Assembly: GCF_002077155.1 (NCBI RefSeq)
Contig: NZ_CP015027.1
Span: 2,086,501 to 2,150,500, forward strand
Length of the DNA: 64,000 nt
Source of the DNA: Sporosarcina sp. P33
GTDB taxonomy: Bacteria > Bacillota > Bacilli > Bacillales_A > Planococcaceae
Reading direction: 5' to 3'
Part shown: piece after piece, positions 51,259 to 60,788 of the stretch
Position numbering within the stretch: position 1 is the stretch's first letter
Layout: each line of letters begins with the position of its first letter
The notes under the pieces: generated by a model
What the model was told of the DNA's origin: nothing
Databases searched by the model: none
Seen by the model: only the letters and a program-made list of their open reading frames with translations
Program-made: the position numbers and the translations under genes

Positions 51259-52826
51259 ATACAAAGACAAAAATATTTGATATACCGTTTGTAATATTTT
51301 CTATAATCATTTCAATATTTGGAGCCATCATTGGGATGCAGCTGATTACATCTTTAGGAATTACGCCGAACACATCAATTATCGGTGCGCTGATAGCGAT
51401 GCTGATCGCCAGAATACCCATGCAGATGTTTTATAAGTATCGGTCTATAGAGAATCAAAACCTTATTCAGACGTCAATCTCAGCGGCTACTTTCGGAGCG
51501 GCGAATAGTTTGCTCATTCCGATCGGTCTTCCATTTGTAATGGGGATGCCAGAGCTCATTACACCGATGCTGATCGGTGCAGGACTGGCTTTGTTCATCG
51601 ATGTATTTATTCTCTACAAAGTATTTGACTCCAAACTATTTGGAGCAAACGAAGCATGGCCGCCTGGCATTGCGACTGCTGAAGCTCTAAAAGCAGGGGA
51701 TCAAGGCGGTTCAAAAGCAAAATTCCTTGGAATCGGTATTGGAATCGGGGTAATCGGATCGTACTTTGGCATTGCAATGTCAGCATTTGGTGTGGCATTT
51801 ATCGGAAACATTTGGGCGTTGCTCATGTTCGGTATTGGTCTATTGCTTCGCGGCTATTCCGTTCCAATATTCGGTGTAGATTTAAATGAATTCTATATTC
51901 CGCACGGCATGATGATTGGTGCGGGCTCAGTTGCCTTACTGCAATTCGTCATCACGCTTTGGCAGGCGAAGAAACAAAAGAATGCGCAGCGTGAAGAAGC
52001 TGACTATAGCTGCACGCGCTCAGACAGTGATGTGAAAAAAGGATTTGGCATCGGTTTTCTGCTGTATTTAGTGTCCGCTCTGATTTTAGCGGTTATTGGC
52101 GGAATCATCGGCGACATGTCTGTTACACAGACTATTACGTTTGTACTGTTTGCAGCATTTGCAGCATTAGCCAGTGAAATCATCGTCGGAATTGCAGCCA
52201 TGCACTCGGGCTGGTTCCCGGCGTTTGCGGTGACATTGATTTCCTTGCTTATCGGTATGATGTTAGGCTTCCCGCCGATCGCACTGGCACTGCTTACAGG
52301 GTTTACGGCTGCGACAGGTCCAGCATTTGCTGATTTAGGCTATGACTTTAAATCAGGTGCAATCTTACGGAATCATGAAGTAAAAGCAATAGAGATATTT
52401 GGCCGCAGGCAGCAATTGAAAAGTTCATTAATCGGTTTTGGGGTAGCGGTTGTCATGGTCGCACTTTTCCATGATTCCTTCTTCGCACAAGATCTCGTAC
52501 CGCCAGTAAACTACGTCTATGCTACTACGATTGAAAGCGGCTTGGGCGGAAACGTTGGCATGTTGCTTCTTCTATGGGCAATTCCAGGAGCAATTATCCA
52601 ATTAATCGGCGGTCCCAGAAGACAAATGGGTATCTTATTCGCGACGGGGCTATTGATCGTTAATCCAATCGCAGGCTGGGCTGTACTTGTTGGTATCACA
52701 ATTCGGTTTATTGTACTGAAAGTAAAAGGTCCAGAGGCAGAATCTGCAATGTATACCATGGCGGCAGGATTTATCGCTGGGGACGCAATCTACAGCTTCT
52801 TCACATCACTATGGAAAGCAAAGTAA
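51255..52826 (+). CDS. OPT-family oligopeptide/small-molecule transporter
   Basis: A 523-residue protein with about 14 membrane helices. GANEAWPPGIATAEALKAG is the OPT/YSL hallmark, LASEIIVGIAAMHSGWFPAF and LGGNVGMLLLLWAIPGAIIQ are further conserved regions. OPT proteins import peptides or amino-acid-derived chelates with protons. In this cluster it is the likely importer of the compound processed by the racemase-, DUF917- and DUF1177-like proteins. Translationally coupled to the preceding gene. Confidence 0.9.
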   Translation: MNTKTKIFDIPFVIFSIIISIFGAIIGMQLITSLGITPNTSIIGALIAMLIARIPMQMFYKYRSIENQNLIQTSISAATFGAANSLLIPIGLPFVMGMPELITPMLIGAGLALFIDVFILYKVFDSKLFGANEAWPPGIATAEALKAGDQGGSKAKFLGIGIGIGVIGSYFGIAMSAFGVAFIGNIWALLMFGIGLLLRGYSVPIFGVDLNEFYIPHGMMIGAGSVALLQFVITLWQAKKQKNAQREEADYSCTRSDSDVKKGFGIGFLLYLVSALILAVIGGIIGDMSVTQTITFVLFAAFAALASEIIVGIAAMHSGWFPAFAVTLISLLIGMMLGFPPIALALLTGFTAATGPAFADLGYDFKSGAILRNHEVKAIEIFGRRQQLKSSLIGFGVAVVMVALFHDSFFAQDLVPPVNYVYATTIESGLGGNVGMLLLLWAIPGAIIQLIGGPRRQMGILFATGLLIVNPIAGWAVLVGITIRFIVLKVKGPEAESAMYTMAAGFIAGDAIYSFFTSLWKAK

Positions 52827-52839
52827 TGGAGGAATAATT

Positions 52840-53886
52840 ATGACAACAAGAACACTTACAAAAGAAGATGCTATCAACGGAGTATATGGAGGCTGTATTT
52901 TAGGCGGCGGCGGAGGAGGCTGGATCTCAGATGGCTTGGAGAAAACAGAGCAAGCTTTTGCTCTCGGCTCACCTCAACTTATCACGATAGATGAATTGAA
53001 AGATGAAGATTATGCAGCCTGTGTATCACTGGTTGGTGCCCCATCTGCAAGAAATGTATATATCAATAATGAACAGCTCGTTTCAACAGTGGAACGAGTA
53101 CAGCAAGAATTTTCAAAACCGATTAAAGCGCTCATGACAAATGAAAACGGCGCGGCCACTACTATTAACGGCTGGCTCCAAGCAGCTGCAACAGGACTTC
53201 CGTTTTTGGATGCGCCATGCAACGGCAGAGCCCATCCAACAGGATCTATGGGGTCTTTAAACTTATCGGAAGAAGAAGGCTACGTGTCAATCCAAGCATA
53301 TGCTGGCGGAGAAGGTGCCCGGCGAGTAGAAGGTGTTATCACCAGTACGCTGGATATTTCATCAAACGTAGTGCGTTCAGTCTCCGTAGAAGCAGGCGGC
53401 ATGGTAGGAGTTTGCAGAAACCCTGTATCCATTGGTCATATTAAAAAACATGCTGCGGTAGGCGGAATATCACAAGCTATTGAACTTGGCGAAGTCTTCT
53501 TCTCGGCAGAAGGCCCTGACCGGATCGAAGCGGTAGCTGCTCATTTAAAAGGCCGCGTCATTCATTCAGGCACAATCAGCCAGTTCGAATTAAAAGCTGT
53601 CAAAGGGTTTGACGTCGGCTTTGTCCAAGTGGATGATCTGGAGATGACGTTTTGGAATGAATATATGACGGTGGAGATGAATGGAGAGAGAAAAGGGACG
53701 TTCCCTGATCTCATTATGACATTTAACGCTGAAACAGGAATGCCCGTTGTCAGTGCGGAGCTGGAGGAAGGAATGAAGATCGCAGTAATTTCTGTGCCGA
53801 AAGAACATTTGAAATTAAGCTCGACGATGTTCAATGAAAAATTATTGCGTGTGATTGAACCGATTATTAACAAAACTATTCTTTGA
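52840..53886 (+). CDS. DUF917 / S-methyl-thiohydantoin desulfurase-family protein
   Basis: A 348-residue protein. GGCILGGGGGGWISDGLEKTE, FLDAPCNGRAHPTGSMGSLN (C and H possibly catalytic or metal-binding) and the C-terminal VISVPKEHLKL match the DUF917 family, now named after S-methyl-thiohydantoin desulfurase activity in some members. The reaction here may be on a hydantoin-like ring, but the substrate is not known. GGAGGAATAATT precedes the ATG. It lies 13 bases after the OPT gene and 15 before the DUF1177 gene. Confidence 0.85.
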   Translation: MTTRTLTKEDAINGVYGGCILGGGGGGWISDGLEKTEQAFALGSPQLITIDELKDEDYAACVSLVGAPSARNVYINNEQLVSTVERVQQEFSKPIKALMTNENGAATTINGWLQAAATGLPFLDAPCNGRAHPTGSMGSLNLSEEEGYVSIQAYAGGEGARRVEGVITSTLDISSNVVRSVSVEAGGMVGVCRNPVSIGHIKKHAAVGGISQAIELGEVFFSAEGPDRIEAVAAHLKGRVIHSGTISQFELKAVKGFDVGFVQVDDLEMTFWNEYMTVEMNGERKGTFPDLIMTFNAETGMPVVSAELEEGMKIAVISVPKEHLKLSSTMFNEKLLRVIEPIINKTIL

Positions 53887-53901
53887 AAAGGATGAGTACT
53901 T

Positions 53902-54843
53902 ATGTCATTAAAATATACAATGGACGTTATGGAAATTTTAGATGATATCCATGTCAGCGGAAAACAAATAGTCGATTTATTCGAGGGATTTGAACATTGT
54001 GAAGCTTCTTATAAGACAGTTACAGGTGCTGAAGGTTCTACAGACTTCGTGAAAATCATTGTCAAAGGAACAGAAGGCCGGCTTAGCGGAGGGGAGGCTC
54101 GAACACTTGGAATCGTTGGCCGTTTAGGCGGAATAGGGGCGCGTCCTCATAGAATAGGATTCGTATCAGACGGAGATGGGGCGGCGGCAGCGGTTTCAAT
54201 TGGTGTAAAACTCGCCAATATGTCGGTAAGGGGTGACCGTTTGCCCGGCGACGTCATTATTACTACACATATCTGTCCAACTGCCCCTACACAGCCACAC
54301 GAGCCAGTGGATTTCATGGGATCACCAGTAGATATCCTGACGATGAATCAATACGAAGTAGTACCCGAGATGGATGCGGTTGTTTCCATCGATACTACAA
54401 AAGGAAATCGGGTAATTAACCATCGCGGAATCGCACTGTCACCGACTGTAAAGTCTGGATATGTACTGAAATTCAGTGATGAATTACTTAGAATTATGGA
54501 AATGACAACAGGGGATCTGCCGGTAACATTTGCGGTGACTACGCAGGATATCACTCCTTACGGGAATGATGTCTATCACATTAACAGCATTCTGCAGCCT
54601 GCAGTCGCAACAGACGCCCCCGTAGTAGGTGTGGCAATCACTGCTAAAACAGCTGTACCAGGCTGTGGAACGGGTGCAAGTCATGAAGTGGATGTAGCGC
54701 AGGCAGTACGATTCACTATCGAAATTGCTAAAGAATATACAAGAGGTCAAATTGAATTCTATGACAGAAAAGAATTTGAACGTTTGGAAATGCTGTATGG
54801 TTCTATGAAACATCTCCAAACACTAGGGAATGAAGAAGCATGA
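53902..54843 (+). CDS. DUF1177 protein
   Basis: A 313-residue protein of the DUF1177 family, recognised from IVGRLGGIGARPHRIGFVSD, GDVIITTHICPTAPTQPHEP and VPGCGTGASHEVDVAQAVRF. The His- and Asp-containing segments could bind a metal, and the fold is not known to me. It overlaps the AroM gene by four bases. Its close partnership with the racemase, DUF917 and AroM genes argues for a shared pathway. Confidence 0.8.
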   Translation: MSLKYTMDVMEILDDIHVSGKQIVDLFEGFEHCEASYKTVTGAEGSTDFVKIIVKGTEGRLSGGEARTLGIVGRLGGIGARPHRIGFVSDGDGAAAAVSIGVKLANMSVRGDRLPGDVIITTHICPTAPTQPHEPVDFMGSPVDILTMNQYEVVPEMDAVVSIDTTKGNRVINHRGIALSPTVKSGYVLKFSDELLRIMEMTTGDLPVTFAVTTQDITPYGNDVYHINSILQPAVATDAPVVGVAITAKTAVPGCGTGASHEVDVAQAVRFTIEIAKEYTRGQIEFYDRKEFERLEMLYGSMKHLQTLGNEEA

Positions 54844-55511
54844 CAAAGAAAATCATAGGTGTTTTGACAATCGGACAGTCGCCGCGAACGGACGTGACTC
54901 CATTCATTCAATCCTATATGGGGCCAGACGTCACGATTATAGAAAGCGGAGGATTAGACAGCTTGACGGAAGAATCTATTCATTCTGTTGAACCTGAAGA
55001 CACTGATACTACCTATATTTCCAGATTGCGAAATGGCCAGTCCGTAAAAATCGGGAAAAGCAAACTCCTCCCTTTATTGCAGAAAGAATTAACCGAACTG
55101 GAGAGTAAAACGGATATTACATTAATGTTATGTACAGGTGATTTTCCCGCATTGCGCACGAAAAATCCTATTATCTATCCCGATCAAGTGCTAAATGAAA
55201 TGGTTAGGGCTATGTCACCGTCATGTCCGCTCGGGCTGATCATTCCATTAGAAGAGCAGAGAGAGAAATTGCTGGCGAAATGGGATCAGCAAGGGCTGAA
55301 GCTGCTTGCAGAAGCAGCATCGCCCTATGAAAAAAGTGATATCGCAGGAGCTGCACTTGCACTGCAAGAGCGAGGTGCCAGTATGATTGTGCTTGACTGC
55401 ATGGGCTATGATGAAGAGCATAAATTGGAGGCTGTAAAGAGCAGCGGGCTGCCGGTGATTTTGCCGCGTGCACTGGTTGCCCAAGTCCTGTCTGAGTTTG
55501 TGTCTGAATAG
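54840..55511 (+). CDS. AroM-family protein
   Basis: A 223-residue protein. IIGVLTIGQSPRTDVTPFIQ at the start, LMLCTGDFPALRTKNPIIYP and GASMIVLDCMGYDEEHKLEA define the AroM family, which resembles Asp/Glu racemase halves (two cysteines, in LCTG and LDCMGY). The biochemical function is unknown. It ends the first part of the catabolic operon and is followed directly by a strong terminator. Confidence 0.9.
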   Translation: MTKKIIGVLTIGQSPRTDVTPFIQSYMGPDVTIIESGGLDSLTEESIHSVEPEDTDTTYISRLRNGQSVKIGKSKLLPLLQKELTELESKTDITLMLCTGDFPALRTKNPIIYPDQVLNEMVRAMSPSCPLGLIIPLEEQREKLLAKWDQQGLKLLAEAASPYEKSDIAGAALALQERGASMIVLDCMGYDEEHKLEAVKSSGLPVILPRALVAQVLSEFVSE

Positions 55512-55534
55512 ACCCGGTTTTCCGGGTCTTTTTT
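55511..55534 (+). terminator. terminator after the AroM gene
   Basis: GACCCGG (55511-55517) and CCGGGTC (55522-55528) form a perfect seven-bp stem with a TTTT loop, then six T residues. Confidence 0.88.
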
Positions 55535-55552
55535 ACATGGGGGGGTAGTAAC

Positions 55553-56422
55553 ATGCCAGTTATCGCTTTATTCTTGCTCAGCGTACTGTGGGGCTCGACA
55601 TTCTATTTTACTAAGTTATTATTACCAGACTTCCATCCAGTGTCTATTGTATTTTATCGCTGCATATTTGGCGCGCTGACATTATTGCCATTTTATCTAA
55701 TGAAAAAAGAAAAAGGAAAATGTACTTGGGACGAGGTTCCTTTACTGTTGGGAATTCCTTTGCTGAGCGCAGGGATACCGTGGATACTAATGAGCATCAG
55801 TTTGCAGAACTTAGACACGACGATCAGTGCAGTGTTAAATGCAACGGGTCCGATATTTGGTGTGCTGCTTACTATGATTTTATTAAGAGAACGTGTAGAA
55901 AGAACAGCCATTATTAGTGTCATTGTTGGCTTCACGGGGATTTTCATTGCTTTTGCAATTGGTTCAGCAGAGACGAAAAGCTTTCAGGCAGGGAGTGCGA
56001 TTATATTGCTTCTGGCTGTGAACTTTTATGCGTTATCGTCTGTGTTAACAGGGAAGTTCTTAACGAAGTATTCAGTCGTGACCATATCCCTTTGTTCTAT
56101 GACGGCTGGCATCCTCTTTTCAGGTCCTATCATGCTGGCGGCGGATCCAGGCAGCCTGCAAGGATTTACAGACAGTCAAAATTTCTGCTGGTTTTTGCTG
56201 CTGGGCGGAGTCAACTCGGGTATAGGAAATTTACTTTTTTATTATATAGTGAAGTCTGGCGGAGCCATTTTTGCGCTTTCGATTACGTATTTGATGCCTA
56301 TCACAACAATTTTTTTAGGTTATTTTTTATTGAGTGAACCAGTAGGCCTGGGAACCTTTATTGCGTTAGTATTTGTGTTATATAGTGTATATTTATCAAA
56401 AAGAAAGGGTGCAGCAGAATGA
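55553..56422 (+). CDS. EamA/DMT-family transporter in the catabolic cluster
   Basis: A 289-residue, ten-helix protein. FLLSVLWGSTFYFTKLLLPD, IFGVLLTMILLRERVERTAI and ITYLMPITTIFLGYFLLSEP are typical of the EamA repeats. It overlaps the M29-like gene by four bases, so the two are coupled even though a terminator lies just upstream of this gene. GGGGGGG precedes the ATG. It may export a by-product or import a related amino-acid compound. Confidence 0.9.
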   Translation: MPVIALFLLSVLWGSTFYFTKLLLPDFHPVSIVFYRCIFGALTLLPFYLMKKEKGKCTWDEVPLLLGIPLLSAGIPWILMSISLQNLDTTISAVLNATGPIFGVLLTMILLRERVERTAIISVIVGFTGIFIAFAIGSAETKSFQAGSAIILLLAVNFYALSSVLTGKFLTKYSVVTISLCSMTAGILFSGPIMLAADPGSLQGFTDSQNFCWFLLLGGVNSGIGNLLFYYIVKSGGAIFALSITYLMPITTIFLGYFLLSEPVGLGTFIALVFVLYSVYLSKRKGAAE

Positions 56423-57330
56423 ATAACTTTCAACAAACAGTTTCTAAGCTAATGGTAAATAACTTTGAAGTAACAAAAGACATCAATGTGTTAGTTCTAA
56501 TGGATAAGAGTACTGAGGAATTGGGTAAGAAATTTGCAGATGCCCTGCAAGAAGATGGCTGGAAAGTACGTGAATATTGCATGGAAGATCGCACGAGGTC
56601 CGGAGAAGAACCTCCTCAGGAAGCTGCAGATGAAATGTTGAAATATGATCTGGTGTTTTGTTTGACGAAGCATTCATTGACTCATACAGTCGCCAGAAAG
56701 AATGCCAATACTCATGGAATCAGCGTCATTACAATGCCGGGTATTACCGAAGATATGTTTTTAAACGGTGCGATGTCCGCTGATTACAGCCGGGTGGAAG
56801 AGGAAACGTTTAGTATGACGGAGAGATTAACAGAGGCGAATACGGTTACTATTCAAACAGGGGAAGCGCATGAACTAGTCATACCAGTAACCGGCCGTGA
56901 CGGAGTACCAAGCACAGGGGTATTCCGCGGACAAGCGGCGTCTGGAAACCTCCCGTCTGGCGAAGCATATATTGCGCCGCTTGAAGGGGAAGCGGAAGGA
57001 AGAATTGAAATAAACGGATCAATTTCGGGTATAGGATTAGTGGCGGAGCCTGTACTATTAACGATAGAAAAAGGCCGGTTAATTGACGCCAGCGGAGAGG
57101 ACGGAAAGAAATTGCTGGACCTGCTGGGTGATGGAGACGGAAGGTATTTATGCGAACTAGGTATTGGGACAAATCACGCAGCTCGTTTAACCGGCAATAT
57201 TCTTGAAGATGAAAAAGCGTATGAAACAATCCATGTCGCATTTGGTTCCAATCATACATTTGGCGGAAAGATTAAAACAAATGTGCATATTGATTGTGTG
57301 ACGAAAAATCCAATAGTAAGTTGGCAATAA
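56419..57330 (+). CDS. M29-type metallopeptidase-like / NicX-like protein
   Basis: A 303-residue protein of the aminopeptidase T (M29) superfamily, which also includes ring-cleaving 2,5-dihydroxypyridine dioxygenases. GEAYIAPLEGEAEG, CELGIGTNHAARLTGNILED, TIHVAFGSNHTFGG and VHIDCVTKNP hold the Glu, Glu, His, His and Asp residues that bind the metal in this family. In this setting it could open or hydrolyse the compound imported by the cluster. A terminator follows. Confidence 0.82.
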   Translation: MNNFQQTVSKLMVNNFEVTKDINVLVLMDKSTEELGKKFADALQEDGWKVREYCMEDRTRSGEEPPQEAADEMLKYDLVFCLTKHSLTHTVARKNANTHGISVITMPGITEDMFLNGAMSADYSRVEEETFSMTERLTEANTVTIQTGEAHELVIPVTGRDGVPSTGVFRGQAASGNLPSGEAYIAPLEGEAEGRIEINGSISGIGLVAEPVLLTIEKGRLIDASGEDGKKLLDLLGDGDGRYLCELGIGTNHAARLTGNILEDEKAYETIHVAFGSNHTFGGKIKTNVHIDCVTKNPIVSWQ

Positions 57331-57385
57331 TATTCATAAATAAAGTTTAGTCAATTCTGTTAGTGGTCAAAAGATTACAGCAAAA

Positions 57386-57425
57386 GAAGTTGAAGCTCAA
57401 AACACGAGCCGCAACTTCTTTTTTT
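57386..57425 (+). terminator. terminator after the M29-like gene
   Basis: GAAGTTG (57386-57392) pairs with CAACTTC (57412-57418), with a pairing GGCTC/GAGCC-like inner segment, then eight T residues. Confidence 0.8.
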
Positions 57426-57506
57426 GCGGACAGGTTATTTCAGCTGGTATACCACTCAACAGAAGAGATCAAAGAATTAAGCACATGACCGGGATGAATT
57501 TCATCG

Positions 57507-58580
57507 TTACACATATTTAGATTCAATTATATCTAATATTGCATTTCCTACTTCTATTGTACTCGCGCTGCCGCCTAAATCAGGAGTCAGCGCAGACTTT
57601 GTCGTCAATAACTCCTCAATGGAATCCAGCAACAGTTTTCCAAGGTCTTCATATCCAAAGAAATCGAACATTTGACTGGCTGACCAGATTGCTGCCAATG
57701 GATTCGCGATATGCTGTCCGGCAATATCGGGCGCGGAACCATGCACTGGCTCAAACATAGAAGGGTAGCTCTTTTCAGGGTTAATATTCGCTCCGGCAGC
57801 GAGACCCATTCCGCCAGCAAGTGCGGCACCCAGATCGGTTAAAATATCACCGAATAAATTGGACGTCACGACAACTTCAAACCGCCCCGGATCTTTAATC
57901 ATCAGCATGGCCGCGGCATCAACGAGATAGCTTGCCGTCTGAACATGCGGATAGTCTTTACTCACTTCTTCAAACACTTCGTCCCAAAAAACCATCGAAT
58001 AATTCAGCGCATTTGCTTTACTGATGCTCGTCAGTGTCTTCCCCATAGCTGAAGCAGTTTCAAATGCATAGCGAATGATGCGCTCCGTTCCTTTGCGCGA
58101 GAAGACGCCTGTCTGCAGTACGACTTCTTCTGGCTTCCCTTTAAACAGCCAATCACCGGCACCCGCGTATTCACCTTCACTATTTTCGCGAATAAACAGC
58201 ATGTCGATCGTTTCCTTCGAACCGTTTTCAATCGGACAAGGAGCTCCATTCAATAGCTGGATCGGCCGAATATTCACATACTGATCAAACTGCTTTCGGA
58301 TAATCAAGAGCAAATCCCATAAGGAAATATGATCCGGAACCCCCGGAAAACCGACAGCCCCTAAATAAATGGCATCGAACTTCTTCAACTGTTCCATCCC
58401 GTCAGGCGCCATCATACTTCCGTGCTCCAGATAATATTCACAGCCCCACGGAAAATACGTGAACTCAAAGGACAGGCGGCCATCCAATTCCGCTGCCTTT
58501 TTCATTACCTTTATGCCTTCATCAACCACTTCCGGCCCAATCCCGTCTCCGGCAATTACCGCAATGTTAAATGTTTTCAT
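57507..58580 (-). CDS. tartrate / isopropylmalate dehydrogenase-family enzyme
   Basis: A 357-residue NAD-dependent decarboxylating dehydrogenase of the isocitrate/isopropylmalate family. GDGIGPEVVDEGIKVMK opens it, DQYVNIRPIQLLNGAPCPI follows, and GSAPDIAGQHIANPLAAIWS is the C-terminal nucleotide block. The sequence between these (LWDLLLIIRKQFDQYVNIRP) is most like tartrate dehydrogenase/D-malate dehydrogenase (TtuC, DmlA). It probably oxidises a hydroxy-diacid brought in by the adjacent TctCBA transporter. It is read in the same direction as the LysR gene upstream. Confidence 0.88.
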   Translation of the reverse strand: MKTFNIAVIAGDGIGPEVVDEGIKVMKKAAELDGRLSFEFTYFPWGCEYYLEHGSMMAPDGMEQLKKFDAIYLGAVGFPGVPDHISLWDLLLIIRKQFDQYVNIRPIQLLNGAPCPIENGSKETIDMLFIRENSEGEYAGAGDWLFKGKPEEVVLQTGVFSRKGTERIIRYAFETASAMGKTLTSISKANALNYSMVFWDEVFEEVSKDYPHVQTASYLVDAAAMLMIKDPGRFEVVVTSNLFGDILTDLGAALAGGMGLAAGANINPEKSYPSMFEPVHGSAPDIAGQHIANPLAAIWSASQMFDFFGYEDLGKLLLDSIEELLTTKSALTPDLGGSASTIEVGNAILDIIESKYV

Positions 58581-58679
58581 GTTTCAACTCATTTCTGTTT
58601 ATCATTATATTCCGTTAATAGATTATCATGGGTAATTCCATTTGTGTATAAGTTATTTTAGAATCTTAATTATATTTGA

Positions 58680-59582
58680 TTAATGAATATCCAAAATTTT
58701 TACTATTTCTTTTGCTACTTTAATAAAATGTTCCGCTGCTGCTTTTTTCACGCCGTTTTTGGAGGTCACTAAATTTAATTTTGAATAAAGAACCGGATCA
58801 GACAGCTCCAAAAGCGGGGGAAGATCCATTCCATCTAGTTTTGAGAAAGCTTCGGGACAAAATGCCACGCCCATACCTTTCTTTACCATATTGAGCATAG
58901 GTAAAGTTTCAGTTCCCCAATAAATGATGTTCGGATTAAATCCGCGAATATGACATTCTTCCAATATATCTTCAGAGATGCCATGACCGAAAGTTGTATG
59001 CTGCATAAAGAACTTCTCATCTTTTAGTTCATCTAATGTAATGGATTTATTGTCGGCCAAAGGATGGGAAGGCGGAAGGGCTACCAGCAATCTCTCAGAT
59101 AATAAAGGAATCGTATGCAAGTCTTCTTTATTAAAAACATTACGCAAAATTCCTATGTCCATCTTATGATGACGTATTTGCTCCAGTATATAGGCCGCGT
59201 TGCCTTCCTTGACATGGATAATAATCGGTATATCCCGTTCATTAAAGTAATGAACAACTTCGGGAATGATTGTTAGATTTGCAATAGTTGAAGACCCGAT
59301 CGTAATATGTCCGCCTTCACCTTGATGATGTTCATGAATTTCTTGAATAATTATTTCTGCAGACGCCAATAACTCTTTTCCGCGCCTATATAATAACCGT
59401 CCGGTATCGTTCAGATACATCCTTTTCCCGATTCTGTCGAATAAATTGACGCCTATTTCATCTTCAAAACCTTTGATTGCCGCACTTAACGGCGGTTGGG
59501 TAATATTTAGTGCTATGGCGGCTTTTGAAATGGTGCCGTGTTCAACAACTGCCATAAAATACTTTAGTCTTTGAATATTCAA
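58680..59582 (-). CDS. LysR-family transcriptional regulator
   Basis: A 300-residue regulator. The N-terminal winged HTH contains HGTISKAAIALNITQPPLSA and DEIGVNLFDRIGKRM. The C-terminal inducer-binding fold spans about 90-295. It is divergent from tctC and probably controls both the transporter and the dehydrogenase. The start is TTG at 59582, with AGGGGGC at usable spacing. Two identical-pattern sites lie in the divergent intergenic region. Confidence 0.92.
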   Translation of the reverse strand: MNIQRLKYFMAVVEHGTISKAAIALNITQPPLSAAIKGFEDEIGVNLFDRIGKRMYLNDTGRLLYRRGKELLASAEIIIQEIHEHHQGEGGHITIGSSTIANLTIIPEVVHYFNERDIPIIIHVKEGNAAYILEQIRHHKMDIGILRNVFNKEDLHTIPLLSERLLVALPPSHPLADNKSITLDELKDEKFFMQHTTFGHGISEDILEECHIRGFNPNIIYWGTETLPMLNMVKKGMGVAFCPEAFSKLDGMDLPPLLELSDPVLYSKLNLVTSKNGVKKAAAEHFIKVAKEIVKILDIH

Positions 59583-59606
59583 TGAAGCATGCCCCCTTAT
59601 TCCTTA

Positions 59607-59670
59607 TATACGAAAAAGATATATAGAATACACTTAATATATATTTTACATTTATACGAACACCATATAT
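59607..59670. promoter_or_regulatory. two TATACGAA-N4-ATATAT sites between LysR and tctC
   Basis: TATACGAA-aaag-ATATAT (59607-59624) and TATACGAA-cacc-ATATAT (59653-59670) are direct repeats 46 bases apart in the divergent promoter region. They look like binding sites for the LysR protein encoded alongside. Confidence 0.6.
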
Positions 59671-59760
59671 TATAACACTACGTTTAAATTTTCTGAAACC
59701 TTACCTAGGAGTTTCAGAAAAAGAGCGCATAAATTTTAAAGAAAAAGAGGAGGAAATAAA

Positions 59761-60759
59761 ATGATTAAAAATAGTAAAAAGCTTATGATGCTTTTTCTTA
59801 CATTGGCACTTGTTATTCTCACTGCCTGCAATAAAGATAGCGGAAGTGAAAGCGCTTCATCGGGTGATTTGGATTATCCGAAGCGCCCGATTAGTTTGAT
59901 AATCCCTTATGGTCCCGGGGGAAGTGCGGATGTACAAGCCCGCTTGATCGGTCAATCTCTGCAAAATCAATTAGGGCAGACGGTTAACGTGGTCTCTAAA
60001 CCTGGCGGCGCAGGAGCAACAGGAATGAACACGCTGAAAGGATCAAAACCAGATGGCTATACAATTATTCTAACGGCTGTCGGACCTTCTACATTGACGC
60101 CAAATGCAAATGACGTGGGATATAACGTGACGGAAGACTTTTACCCGATTGCTCAGATTTCTGAAGCACCGTATGGCATAGCAGTTAATTCGGATTCAGG
60201 TATCAATTCTCTGGATGAACTTCTGCAATTTGCAAAAGAAAATCCAGGACAAGCTACGTACGGAACTACTGGTGCCGGATTGCATCAACACGTTGTTACT
60301 GCTGAATTTTTAAATCAGATTCCAGATACAGAAATGGAGCACGTTCCATTCGATGGAGGGGCGGAGGCTGTCAGTGCATTACTTGGCAATCATATCACGG
60401 CTTCAGTAAATACTATTTCTGAGATTACCCCTCATGCAGAAAGTAACGCACTTAAAATTCTTGCGGTAACTTCAGATGAAAGATTAGAGAATCTGCCTGA
60501 CGTGCCAACCTTTAAAGAATTAGATTATGAATTGGTTGGTCAAGGTGCTTGGTTTGGTTTCATGGCACCTAAAGATACACCAAAAGAAATAGTAGACAAA
60601 TTGGATGAAGCAATTAAAAATGCATTGGATGAAGACAAAGTAAAGGGGCAGTTCCAAAATGCGGGACTTCCAATCAACTATCTTAACTCTGATGAATTTA
60701 AAGAAAAAGTATCAAATGAAAATGAGAAGAATGGAAAAGTAATTCAGTCGTTAAATTAA
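59761..60759 (+). CDS. tctC: tripartite tricarboxylate transporter substrate-binding lipoprotein (TctC/Bug)
   Basis: A 332-residue lipoprotein with a signal ending in LTAC and the Bug-family motifs YPKRPISLIIPYGPGGSADV, VNVVSKPGGAGATGMNTLKG and EHVPFDGGAEAVSALLGNHI. It binds a carboxylate (citrate, tartrate, or an amino-acid-like acid in some Bug proteins) for the TctAB membrane complex. GAGGAGG precedes the ATG. It is first in tctC-tctB-tctA-M20. Confidence 0.94.
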   Translation: MIKNSKKLMMLFLTLALVILTACNKDSGSESASSGDLDYPKRPISLIIPYGPGGSADVQARLIGQSLQNQLGQTVNVVSKPGGAGATGMNTLKGSKPDGYTIILTAVGPSTLTPNANDVGYNVTEDFYPIAQISEAPYGIAVNSDSGINSLDELLQFAKENPGQATYGTTGAGLHQHVVTAEFLNQIPDTEMEHVPFDGGAEAVSALLGNHITASVNTISEITPHAESNALKILAVTSDERLENLPDVPTFKELDYELVGQGAWFGFMAPKDTPKEIVDKLDEAIKNALDEDKVKGQFQNAGLPINYLNSDEFKEKVSNENEKNGKVIQSLN

Positions 60760-60788
60760 AATAACACGACATAGGTGGTATGGAATCT

